From an uncultured Bacteroidia bacterium (lineage in GTDB: Bacteria > Bacteroidota > Bacteroidia > SpSt-205): a stretch of 12,440 bases of DNA. Positions 1-6,582 of this stretch are shown here, piece by piece. The stretch is from positions 1 through 12,440 of the forward strand of contig CALKJV010000131.1 in assembly GCA_937995505.1 (NCBI GenBank), written 5' to 3'. Position numbers and translations under genes: made by a program. Within the stretch, counting starts at the first letter, position 1. The number at the start of each line of letters is the position of its first letter. The notes under the pieces were generated by a model. The model saw only the letters and a list, made by a program, of their open reading frames with translations, made no database searches and was not told the origin of the DNA.

Positions 1-55
1 GGTTAGGCACGGGTCTGCAAAACCCTTTACGGGAGTTCGAATCTCCCCGTCGCCT
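1..55 (+). tRNA. tRNA-Cys (GCA), 5' end outside the window
   Basis: This is the 3' part of a cysteine tRNA. The anticodon loop CTGCAAA (about 15-21) carries anticodon GCA, with GGGT/ACCC pairing beside it. The T arm GGGAG-TTCGAAT-CTCCC lies at 31-47. The 3' acceptor strand CGTCGCC occupies 48-54 and is followed by T at 55, the U73 discriminator base that is a known identity element of tRNA-Cys. The 5' acceptor strand and part of the D arm lie before position 1. No CCA is encoded, so the end must be added by the CCA-adding enzyme. Confidence 0.93.
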
Positions 56-88
56 CAGGAGCCCGTGAAAGGTTAGCTATCTGCTTTT

Positions 89-655
89 TTGCGGTACGAG
101 ACAGGGGCAGCTCTACTCCTCGCTCTGGTTTTCGTAGGCTGCGCCTCAAAAAAAGCACATAGCTCAGCAGAGTCAGTTCCCTTCCTGCTCACCCAGCCTC
201 TAATTCGGGATACCTTCCTTACCCGCGAGTATGTTTGCCAGATTCGGGCGGCTCGATAGATAGAGGTTCGTTCCTTAGAGCGCGGGTATTTAGAGCGCAT
301 CTATGTAGATGAAGGGCAACGGGTTCAGGCAGGGCAGCTTCTCTTTCAGCTACTACCCCTCCCTTATCAAGCGGAATATCAGAAGGCGCAAGCCGAGGTT
401 CGCTATGCCGAAGTGGAATACGCCAACGCCAAGGTTTTAGCGGATAGCGGGGTAATTTCTCCTAGTCAGTTGGCGCTAGTGCAAGCGAAATTAGACAAAG
501 CGCGAGCCGAGGCGGCTCTGGCGGCTTCCCATCTACAATTTACTAGCATTCGGGCGCCTTTTGAGGGGCTAATTGGAGAGCTAAAAGTACGGTTAGGTTC
601 CCTCTTAGAGGAAGGGGAGTTATTGACTACCCTCTCCGATCCGTCTCAACTCTGG
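89..655 (+). pseudogene. Broken RND efflux periplasmic adaptor (HlyD/AcrA family), N-terminal part only
   Basis: Frame 2 reads as the first half of a membrane fusion protein of a tripartite efflux pump. The only usable start is TTG at 89, which gives a lipoprotein-like signal (Ala-Leu-Leu-Leu-Ala-Leu-Val-Phe-Val-Gly-Cys, Cys18). A TAG stop interrupts the frame at 257-259, just before the first lipoyl half (Gly-Tyr-Leu-Glu-Arg-Ile-Tyr-Val-Asp-Glu-Gly-Gln). The coiled-coil hairpin follows, rich in Ala, Glu and Lys (about 370-540), then the second lipoyl half with Arg-Ala-Pro-Phe-Glu-Gly and Leu-Ser-Asp-Pro-Ser-Gln-Leu-Trp (about 545-655). In this family Leu-Trp is followed by the beta-barrel and membrane-proximal domains; here homology stops and sequence of another gene begins. 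About 190 codons remain of an expected 350-400. TAG is a normal stop elsewhere in the window (rluD, rfaE2), so readthrough by recoding is unlikely. The ATG at 413 lies inside the coiled coil and is not a credible start. Confidence 0.88.
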
Positions 656-993
656 GATACTCTCAAAAATCCGAGCGGGCTTCCGCCCAGGGCCAGCAAG
701 CCCTCTCCCGCTACGAGCAAGTCTTACTGCAAGCTTACCTGGAAGTGCTTACCCACTTAGCCCACCTCCAAAACCTTGCCCAAAGTCACAGGCTCAAACA
801 ACAAGAAGTGAATATTCTCACGCAAGCTACCACTACGGCCAATTTACTCTACAAGGCAGGAGAAGCCGATTACTTGGAGGTGCTCTTGACTCAAACAGAA
901 GCCTTGGAAGCCCAGTTGGAACTTGTGGAAATTGAGCTGGAGGTACTGCGAGCTCGGGTGAGGCTATACAGAGCGCTGGGGGGAGGGTGGTAG
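656..993 (+). pseudogene. Remnant of an outer-membrane efflux channel (TolC/OprM/CusC family), C-terminal part only
   Basis: From about 661 frame 1 reads as the last 110 residues of an outer-membrane factor of RND efflux systems. It starts in the second half-repeat (Gln-Gln-Ala-Leu-Ser-Arg-Tyr-Glu-Gln, then an alpha-helical stretch ending Glu-Val-Leu). It continues with the conserved Leu-Tyr-Lys-Ala-Gly-Glu-Ala-Asp-Tyr-Leu-Glu-Val-Leu segment, and ends with the family-typical Leu-Tyr-Arg-Ala-Leu-Gly-Gly-Gly-Trp before TAG at 991-993. The signal peptide, first repeat and beta-barrel strands are absent. The frame differs by one from the adaptor remnant just upstream, so no fusion protein can be made. 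The last 30 bases overlap the end of the convergent rluD gene. A complete efflux operon would have the roughly 1000-residue pump between the two remnants, so an internal deletion of several kilobases is the simplest explanation. Confidence 0.86.
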
Positions 994-2034
994 CCCTGGA
1001 CCTCCCAATGTGCGCAGAAAGTCCAGCGCGTTCAAAAGGTCTTCAGGCATCGGCGCGGTAAAAGTGAGCCTTTCTCCCGTAATCGGATGCGTAAAGGAAA
1101 GCTCGTATGCGTGAAGGGCTTGCCTTCGCATAATCTCTAAGAGCTGGTGTGCTTGCTGGCCTACTTTTGGGCTGAGGAGGGGTATGCGCGGGCGATCCCC
1201 TCCATAGGTGGCATCCCCAACTAACGGATGCCCTATGTGCGCTAAATGCACCCGGATCTGATGCGTGCGTCCCGTCTCTAAGCGGCATTCCACGAGCGTG
1301 GCAAGGGGTAGCCGTTCTACTACCCGCCAGTGCGTGATAGCGTGTTTGCCCTGCTCGCCGTGTGGGAAGGCCCGGTACTTTTTGCGCTGGTGTGGATCCC
1401 GGCCAATGTAAGCGGTAATCGTGCCTGCGCTTTCTTTGGGATGGCCCCATACTAGCGCCCAATAGCGCCGTTGCGCCGAATGCTCAAAAAATTGCTTAGA
1501 AAGTCCAAAATAGGCCCGTTCTTCTTTGGCCACCACTAGCAGGCCTGTAGTATCTTTATCTATGCGATGCACGAGGCCGGGGCGGGCTTGGTTCTGTTCG
1601 GTGGCGGGGAGGGCAGCCCCTTGCAAGTGATACAGGAGCGCATTCAGGAGCGTACCTGAATACACCCCAGCCCCCGGGTGACAGCTCATGCCCGCAGGCT
1701 TATTTACGACGAGGAGATAGGGGTCTTCGTACAGAATATCCAGCGGGATAGGCTCGGGGGTAAGGTCTAAGGGAGGCGGATAGGGCATTCGCACCCGAAT
1801 CACTTGATTGGGGCGCACCCGAGCACTAGGCTTAGTGGGTTGCCCATCCACCGTAACAAGCCCCACCGATATGGCCAGCTGCAAGCGTGACCGGCTGAGG
1901 TGGGTAAGCCGTTGAGCTAAATACTGATCCAACCGAATCGGCCGCTGCCCAGCATCTACACTGAGAGTATAATGCTCGTACAGCTCTATTTCCTCTTCGG
2001 GCAGGGCGGAGGGGTTATCGGACGCCGGGAACAT
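964..2034 (-). CDS. rluD: RluD-type 23S rRNA pseudouridine synthase
   Basis: This enzyme of the RluA/RluC/RluD family converts specific uridines in rRNA to pseudouridine in the cytoplasm. The 356 residues match the usual length. An S4 RNA-binding domain lies at about 32-82 (Arg-Leu-Asp-Gln-Tyr-Leu...Leu-Ser-Arg-Ser-Arg-Leu-Gln). The catalytic domain has Val-Val-Asn-Lys-Pro-Ala-Gly (109-115) and the motif His-Arg-Ile-Asp-Lys-Asp-Thr-Thr-Gly with the catalytic Asp159. The later Glu-Thr-Gly-Arg-Thr-His-Gln-Ile-Arg-Val-His motif is also intact. RluD is favoured over RluA or RluC by the S4 domain and by its being the common family member in Bacteroidota, but the exact target uridines are inferred. 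The ATG at 2034 overlaps the end of the upstream leucine-rich-repeat gene by 20 bases, suggesting co-transcription. The last ten or so codons are antisense to the efflux channel remnant. Confidence 0.93.
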   Translation of the reverse strand: MFPASDNPSALPEEEIELYEHYTLSVDAGQRPIRLDQYLAQRLTHLSRSRLQLAISVGLVTVDGQPTKPSARVRPNQVIRVRMPYPPPLDLTPEPIPLDILYEDPYLLVVNKPAGMSCHPGAGVYSGTLLNALLYHLQGAALPATEQNQARPGLVHRIDKDTTGLLVVAKEERAYFGLSKQFFEHSAQRRYWALVWGHPKESAGTITAYIGRDPHQRKKYRAFPHGEQGKHAITHWRVVERLPLATLVECRLETGRTHQIRVHLAHIGHPLVGDATYGGDRPRIPLLSPKVGQQAHQLLEIMRRQALHAYELSFTHPITGERLTFTAPMPEDLLNALDFLRTLGGPGLPPSPQRSV

Positions 2035-3175
2035 CCACTTGCACGCCTTTTCGTCTAAGCTGCTCCCGAAGGGCCCTAAGTCGCTCAGGCGGAAGGTCGC
2101 GAGCGCCTAACATCACATATTGCAAGCTTGGAATCTCTGCCAGCTTCTCCCAGTCCTGAATGGGGTTTTCGTAGCAGTAGAGGTAAGCCAAACGCGGGCA
2201 CTGCGTCAGGGGAGCGATAGAAGTAATCTGGTTCTTTCCGATAGAAAGCTTGACGAGGTACGGCAGCCCTGCCAAAGGTGAAAGGTCGCGCACATTGCAT
2301 CGGTGCACATCTAAGTAGAGTAGCCGGCGCAGTAGCCGTACGAAGCTGAGGTCTTGGATGGCGGGATTCTGGCCTAAGGTTAGCTCCTCTATCTGCCCAA
2401 GCGAACTGAGCGCAGCAATAGCCGCGCCTTCCTGGATGATGCCTTGGGCTTGAAGCACACGCAGCCGGGTGAAGCGCCCCAGCTCTAGCACAAGGGGACG
2501 CACAGCTTCGGGCTGAACATGGGAGATATTCAGAAGCTCTAAGCTCCCTGCAAACCCTAATAGTATCTTAAGTTCGCGCACCGCTGTACAGCGAAAGAGA
2601 CTGATCATGCGCAGCTTGGGTAGCTGGCTTAGGGGGCTTAGGTCGCTGACACGAGTTTCTGAGAGATCCAGTGCCTGTAAGCTACTTATGCGGCTTATCT
2701 GGCCCAGCTCTTGGAGGGAGGTGCGAGCGAGACTCAAAAACTGTAGCTTTCCCATTCGGCTCAGCGGAGAAAAATCTCTAATCGGATTATCATCCAGCAG
2801 GAGCCCTTCCAGAGAAAGCTCCAAAAGCGGGCTAATATCCTCAATATCGCAGTCTTCTAAGGCCAGCACTTTGAGCTTAGGGCAGGATCGCTTGACCTCT
2901 GCGACGAGGGTGGGTAGGTCTAGCTCTTCTAAGTCGCTTAGATACAGGGCCTGCAAGCTGGAAAAACGCTGGAGGCCGGGAACCTTTCCTGAGGCCTTGA
3001 GGTAGAGGGTAGTTTCGGGGCGGGCGATTTGGGCTGGGCTACTCCAATAGCGGATGGCAAAAAAACGATCTATCAGCTCCTCATACACGACTAAACGGCT
3101 TGGCCCGGGTTCTTCTTGTCCCCAAAGCAGTCCGATAGCTGCCCCTAAAATTCCTACCTTTGCCCAGAGTCTCAC
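2015..3175 (-). CDS. Exported leucine-rich-repeat protein
   Basis: The 386-residue protein starts at a GTG (3173-3175); no in-frame ATG lies nearby. The signal peptide at residues 1-19 (basic start, hydrophobic Val-Gly-Ile-Leu-Gly-Ala-Ala-Ile-Gly-Leu-Leu, then Trp-Gly-Gln) fits that start. From about residue 65 to 375 it is built of roughly ten repeats of 22-24 residues with the pattern Leu-x-x-Leu-x-Leu-x-x-Asn/Thr-x-Ile/Val-x-Asp-Leu-Ser-Pro-Leu, as in internalin-like and other bacterial repeat solenoids. Such folds bind proteins, but nothing here shows the partner. There is no sorting domain, lipobox or C-terminal anchor, so the protein is probably periplasmic. It precedes rluD with a 20-base overlap. 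A promoter -7 box sits four bases upstream of the GTG. Confidence 0.85.
   Translation of the reverse strand: MRLWAKVGILGAAIGLLWGQEEPGPSRLVVYEELIDRFFAIRYWSSPAQIARPETTLYLKASGKVPGLQRFSSLQALYLSDLEELDLPTLVAEVKRSCPKLKVLALEDCDIEDISPLLELSLEGLLLDDNPIRDFSPLSRMGKLQFLSLARTSLQELGQISRISSLQALDLSETRVSDLSPLSQLPKLRMISLFRCTAVRELKILLGFAGSLELLNISHVQPEAVRPLVLELGRFTRLRVLQAQGIIQEGAAIAALSSLGQIEELTLGQNPAIQDLSFVRLLRRLLYLDVHRCNVRDLSPLAGLPYLVKLSIGKNQITSIAPLTQCPRLAYLYCYENPIQDWEKLAEIPSLQYVMLGARDLPPERLRALREQLRRKGVQVDVPGVR
3155..3162 (+). promoter_or_regulatory. Putative Bacteroidota -7 promoter element for rfaE2
   Basis: TACCTTTG matches the TAnnTTTG -7 consensus. It lies 20 bases before the rfaE2 ATG and inside the signal-peptide codons of the divergent leucine-rich-repeat gene. 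If the start site is about three bases downstream, the leader would be some 18 bases. I found no convincing TTTG -33 element at the usual distance, so this is a consensus match only. Confidence 0.45.
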
Positions 3176-3179
3176 CCTA

Positions 3180-3187
3180 CAAATGTA
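3180..3187 (-). promoter_or_regulatory. Putative Bacteroidota -7 promoter element for the LRR gene
   Basis: On the minus strand the bases read TACATTTG, a full match to TAnnTTTG. Four bases separate it from the GTG start of the leucine-rich-repeat gene, so the transcript would be leaderless or almost so. The same eight bases contain the ATG of rfaE2 (3183-3185) on the other strand. No -33 element was recognised. Confidence 0.45.
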
Positions 3188-3665
3188 CGAGACAGCGCAG
3201 AAGATTCTCTCTTGGGACCAGTTAGATAGCTGGGTGGCTTATTGGCGCTTTCTGGAGCAGCGTATTGTGTTTACGAACGGCTGCTTTGATATCCTGCACC
3301 TCGGGCATGTGCAGTATTTAGAGCAAGCGGCACAGCTCGGAGATGTACTGGTAGTCGGCCTTAATAGCGATGAGTCGGTGCGTCACCTCAAAGGCCCTAA
3401 GCGTCCCCTTCAGCCGGCTTATGCCCGCGCTCGCATTCTCGCTGCCTTGGAGTTTGTGGAAGCCGTGGTTATCTTTGAAGAGGATACGCCCCTGCGCCTC
3501 ATTGAAAAGATCATGCCCGATGTACTGGTGAAAGGCGGTGATTACACCCCTGAGACTGTCGTCGGCGCGTCTTTCGTCAAAGCGCGCGGCGGAGAAGTAG
3601 TACTCCTGCCCCTCGTAGAAGGTTTCTCTACGACAGCGCTCATAGAACGAGCATGTGGCAGTTAG
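3183..3665 (+). CDS. rfaE2: D-glycero-beta-D-manno-heptose 1-phosphate adenylyltransferase
   Basis: This enzyme transfers AMP from ATP to heptose 1-phosphate, giving the ADP-heptose precursor of lipopolysaccharide inner core. The 160 residues match the stand-alone form, equivalent to the C-terminal half of bifunctional HldE. The nucleotidyltransferase signature is complete: Phe-Thr-Asn-Gly-Cys-Phe-Asp (30-36), the HxGH motif His39-Leu-Gly-His42, Val-Gly-Leu-Asn-Ser-Asp (58-63), Lys-Gly-Pro-Lys-Arg-Pro (70-75), Lys-Gly-Gly-Asp-Tyr (117-121) and the terminal Phe-Ser-Thr-Thr (148-151). The ATG at 3183 was chosen because the protein aligns from there; an upstream extension would run antisense through the neighbour's signal peptide. 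The kinase partner (HldA/RfaE1) is not in the window. The 3' end overlaps the penicillin-binding protein gene by 13 bases, which couples envelope polysaccharide and peptidoglycan functions in one transcript. Confidence 0.92.
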   Translation: MYETAQKILSWDQLDSWVAYWRFLEQRIVFTNGCFDILHLGHVQYLEQAAQLGDVLVVGLNSDESVRHLKGPKRPLQPAYARARILAALEFVEAVVIFEEDTPLRLIEKIMPDVLVKGGDYTPETVVGASFVKARGGEVVLLPLVEGFSTTALIERACGS

Positions 3666-5863
3666 ATCCCCTCTATCGGCGAGAACGCTGGCTCCTTGCG
3701 AGTATCCTTCTCTTTCTCTTTATTGGGCTGCCCCTCCTGCTTTTTCTGTATGTGCTGATAGACATGCCCTCCTTCCGCGCGCTGGAGGATCCCAGCCCTG
3801 AGCTGGCGAGCGTAGTTTATTCTGCCGATGGGAAGATTTTAGGAACTTTTTACCTAAGTAGTGATCGGGTGCGAGTACCTGCCACAGAGCTCCCCAATAC
3901 CTTGAAAAAAGCCTTGATTGCTGTAGAAGATCGGCGCTTTTATGACCATTCGGGCATAGATCCAGTAGGTATTGTATCGGCGGTGGTGTCTTCTGCTACC
4001 GGTCGGGTACGAGGAGGGAGCACTATTACGCAGCAGCTGGCCCGGAACCTCTATGACGCCGTCGGCGTAGAACGCTCCCTTACTCGTAAGCTCAAAGAAG
4101 TGGTCGTAGCGCTTTTCCTGGAATACCGTTACAGTAAGGAAGAGATCCTTGCCATGTACCTCAATACGGTGCCTTTCGGAGGGGTAACCTACGGCGTACA
4201 GGCCGCTAGCCGATACTACTTCGGAAAGGACCTGAAAGAGCTGAATCTCCCAGAGATAGCGCTTTTGGTCGGCCTGCTCAAAGGCCCCTCTTACTATAGC
4301 CCCTACAAGCATCCTAAGCGGGCTTTAGCTCGGCGTAATCTCGTCCTGGACCTCATGGTGGAAGCCGGCTTCCTGACCCGAAAAGAAGCAGAAGCCGCAA
4401 AACGAGCCCCCTTAGGCGTGGGTCAGGCCCCCTACACTGCTAGCCAAAGTCAAGGTCTAGCGCCGTATTTCCGAGAACACTTACGCTTATGGCTAACCGA
4501 CTGGGCTCGTAAGCGGGGGTATGATTTGTACCGAGATGGGCTTCAGATTTATACCACCCTGGATGGCCGGCTGCAGATGCACGCAGAGTCTGCCATGGTG
4601 GCCCACCTGAGCAGCTTTCAGAAGGTCTTTGAGAAAGACTTGGCAGCTCGGCCCTTGCCCTGGGAAAAAGATACCATAATCATCCGCCGTGCCATGCTGC
4701 GCAGCGAACGCTATAATGTCGGTAAAAGTGCTGGCCTTTCCGAAGGAAAGCTTTACAAGCAATTCCACACCCCAGTCCCCATGCGGCTCTTCTCTTGGGA
4801 TCCGCCGGGCTATGTGGATACGGTCCTTACGCCGTGGGACTCTTTGAAGTACTATCTACGCTTTTTGGAAGTGGGCCTCGTAACGATTGACCCGCACACA
4901 GGTGAAGTCAAAGCCTGGGTGGGCGGCATCAATCATACCTACTTCAAATATGACCATGTCGTGCAGGGCAAACGGCAAGTGGGCTCTACCTTCAAGCCCT
5001 TTGTATACACCGCCGCGATGGATAATGGATACTCGCCGTGCTACGAAGAGCTAAATATTCCCGTAGAGATACCCGTACGGGTAGATCAGCGCGATACCAT
5101 CTGGAGCCCACGCAATGCAGACCGAGACATTGGGGGCAAGGTTCAGCTGCGCAAAGCCTTAGCCCTTTCGCTCAATATCATTACGGCTCGCCTCATCAAG
5201 GCCTTAGGCCCTCAGGTCGTCGTAGAGTATGCTCGGCGCATGGGAATCCAGTCCGAGCTGGAAGCCGTATATGCCCTAGGCCTAGGGGCGTGCGATCTGA
5301 GCGTAATGGAGCTCACCAGCGCGTATGGCTGCTTCCCTGCCTTAGGGGTATGGCGAGAACCTATTTTCGTGCGGGAAATCCGCGACCGGCGCGGCAATAT
5401 CTTAGAAACCTTCACAGGTACGAGCCGCCGAGCCCTCAGCGAACGCACCGCTTATCTCATGGTAGATATGCTACGGTGGGTTACGATAGCGGGCACAGCA
5501 GGGGAGCTCCGCTGGCGATATGGCTTGAGTGACTTAGATATTGGCGGAAAGACGGGCACGACCCAGAATCACGCCGATGGGTGGTTTGTGGGCTTCACGC
5601 CCGACTACGTAACAGGGGTATGGGTAGGTACAGCCGACCGTGCTGTGCACTTCTCAACCCTTACCTACGGCCAAGGCGCACGCATGGCTATGCCTATCTG
5701 GGCCCTCTACATGAAGGCCGCTTACAGTGACTCTACGCTGGGGCTGAACCGAAAGAAGCGCATCACCCCTCCCCCCGGCGTACAAATACCTACTTGCCAA
5801 ACTACTGACTCCCAAGAGCAGGAAGCCCCCGCGCCCCAGCGAGTGGAGGATTTTTTGCGCTGA
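3653..5863 (+). CDS. mrcA: Class A penicillin-binding protein (PBP1A-like glycosyltransferase/transpeptidase)
   Basis: This bifunctional enzyme polymerises lipid II into glycan strands and cross-links the stem peptides on the periplasmic face of the inner membrane. It has 736 residues, normal for the family. A single membrane anchor lies at about 13-36. The GT51 domain follows, with the catalytic Glu92 in Glu-Asp-Arg-Arg-Phe-Tyr-Asp-His and the motif Arg-Gly-Gly-Ser-Thr-Ile-Thr-Gln-Gln-Leu (120-129). The transpeptidase domain has the nucleophile Ser445 in Ser-Thr-Phe-Lys (Lys448), Ser506-Leu-Asn508 and Lys633-Thr-Gly635-Thr-Thr. All three active-site motifs are intact. The ATG at 3653 overlaps rfaE2 in another frame, and the TGA overlaps the next start by one base. 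The tail is short, Pro/Gln-rich and probably disordered. The 1A versus other class A subtype assignment is by general resemblance. Confidence 0.95.
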   Translation: MWQLDPLYRRERWLLASILLFLFIGLPLLLFLYVLIDMPSFRALEDPSPELASVVYSADGKILGTFYLSSDRVRVPATELPNTLKKALIAVEDRRFYDHSGIDPVGIVSAVVSSATGRVRGGSTITQQLARNLYDAVGVERSLTRKLKEVVVALFLEYRYSKEEILAMYLNTVPFGGVTYGVQAASRYYFGKDLKELNLPEIALLVGLLKGPSYYSPYKHPKRALARRNLVLDLMVEAGFLTRKEAEAAKRAPLGVGQAPYTASQSQGLAPYFREHLRLWLTDWARKRGYDLYRDGLQIYTTLDGRLQMHAESAMVAHLSSFQKVFEKDLAARPLPWEKDTIIIRRAMLRSERYNVGKSAGLSEGKLYKQFHTPVPMRLFSWDPPGYVDTVLTPWDSLKYYLRFLEVGLVTIDPHTGEVKAWVGGINHTYFKYDHVVQGKRQVGSTFKPFVYTAAMDNGYSPCYEELNIPVEIPVRVDQRDTIWSPRNADRDIGGKVQLRKALALSLNIITARLIKALGPQVVVEYARRMGIQSELEAVYALGLGACDLSVMELTSAYGCFPALGVWREPIFVREIRDRRGNILETFTGTSRRALSERTAYLMVDMLRWVTIAGTAGELRWRYGLSDLDIGGKTGTTQNHADGWFVGFTPDYVTGVWVGTADRAVHFSTLTYGQGARMAMPIWALYMKAAYSDSTLGLNRKKRITPPPGVQIPTCQTTDSQEQEAPAPQRVEDFLR

Positions 5864-6477
5864 TGGATGTTCTACGGGAAGGGCTATGGTTTGCTGGGTG
5901 GTGGTGGCGATTAGAAGCCCGCAAAGGACAAAGTAGTGCTACCGCCGGTCTATTTTTGGGGGCAGTTCTCCTGGTAGGAGGAATCTTTCGTCAGCGAGAA
6001 GACCCTACGGAGGCTTTTTTGCGCTTTCTTTTCTGGATAAGCTACTTTTTTGGCCTTTTTTTGGCTTTACCTCGGGCCTTCTTAGAGCGGCGCCCAGAAG
6101 AGTGGCGCTGGCTCTATAGCCTCGTCTCCGAAGCAGGTGCTTTACTTGGGTTATGGTTGTACAGTGTGTCTCTGGGGATAGGCCTGGGGGTGATTCTATG
6201 GGTTGGGGCCCAGTTTTGGTGGGGCTCTACTCCCCCCTTGAGGACCGTGCTCTTGGGCGGGGTAGCCCTTTCTCTGCCGCTACTCATAGCGGCTTTTCTC
6301 ACAGCCCGGGCAGAAACCTCCTATGCCCTAGCGGCAGTACTCGCTTTTCCTTTGAGTTTTTTTCCGCTGCTTTGGCTCGTAGCTCAAAGTCAGCCCCCCT
6401 CTGCTCCCCTTCTGGGGATTGTAAGCGTAGAGACCCTCTTGTTTTTTCTCCTGGGCCCCTATGTGTGGCGAAACTGA
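5863..6477 (+). CDS. ccmB: CcmB-like heme exporter / ABC permease subunit
   Basis: The 204-residue, strongly hydrophobic protein has a short amphipathic N-terminus (Trp-Arg-Leu-Glu-Ala-Arg-Lys-Gly) and about six membrane segments at roughly 26-42, 53-71, 87-103, 103-120, 127-148 and 153-200. Length, topology, the N-terminal Leu-Glu-x-Arg-Lys and the loop after the second segment (Arg-Ala-Phe-Leu-Glu-Arg-Arg-Pro-Glu-Glu-Trp) resemble CcmB, the membrane subunit of the CcmABC exporter used in cytochrome c maturation. In that family a similar loop precedes the membrane-embedded core. CcmA and CcmC are not next to it, which weakens the case; a generic ABC-2-type permease is the alternative. Its ATG overlaps the TGA of the penicillin-binding protein gene (TGATG), so it is translated from the same transcript. 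The basis is fold and pattern resemblance rather than a diagnostic motif. Confidence 0.62.
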   Translation: MDVLREGLWFAGWWWRLEARKGQSSATAGLFLGAVLLVGGIFRQREDPTEAFLRFLFWISYFFGLFLALPRAFLERRPEEWRWLYSLVSEAGALLGLWLYSVSLGIGLGVILWVGAQFWWGSTPPLRTVLLGGVALSLPLLIAAFLTARAETSYALAAVLAFPLSFFPLLWLVAQSQPPSAPLLGIVSVETLLFFLLGPYVWRN

Positions 6478-6509
6478 CACATGCAGCGCAGCCTTTTGCT
6501 CCTTAGAGC

Positions 6510-6532
6510 GCCCTAATCCCCTCGGGAAGGGC
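6510..6532 (+). terminator. Hairpin after the ccmB-like gene, possible terminator
   Basis: GCCCT (6510-6514) pairs with AGGGC (6528-6532) and, across a two-base bulge, TCCC pairs with GGGA around a CTC loop. The hairpin is strong and sits 33 bases after the stop of the ccmB-like gene and before the MarR gene. Only TTCTC follows rather than a true T-run, so termination is likely but not certain. The rest of the 6478-6582 gap shows nothing else that I can support. Confidence 0.4.
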
Positions 6533-6582
6533 TTCTCAGCGGGGTAAAGGGCTCTGGCATGCTTTTTGCGAGCATTTCCCAC

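Noticed and set aside
1..90. tRNA-Cys as an integration site for a mobile element carrying the efflux genes
   Set aside because: I found no integrase, no repeat of the tRNA 3' end downstream and no other mobile-element trace in the window.
257..259. Stop-codon recoding of TAG
   Set aside because: rluD and rfaE2 end with TAG at their normal family lengths, so the codon is an ordinary stop here.
413..760. A 115-codon open frame as an independent gene
   Set aside because: Its ATG lies inside the adaptor coiled coil, the frame is continuous with adaptor sequence upstream, and the C-terminal 30 codons are out-of-frame channel sequence.
745..993. An 82-codon open frame as an independent small gene
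   Set aside because: It is the tail of an outer-membrane efflux channel; homology continues upstream of the ATG to about 661, and no signal peptide or barrel is present.
3054..3182. Upstream extension of rfaE2 to an ATG at 3054
   Set aside because: The added 43 residues have no family counterpart and would be antisense to the signal peptide of the leucine-rich-repeat protein; the family starts at the ATG at 3183.
3854..4312. Long minus-strand open frame within the penicillin-binding protein gene, and similar frames at 1043-1462, 2607-3005 and 5038-5532
   Set aside because: They overlap well-supported genes on the other strand or in another frame, and their translations are compositionally odd with no recognisable motif.
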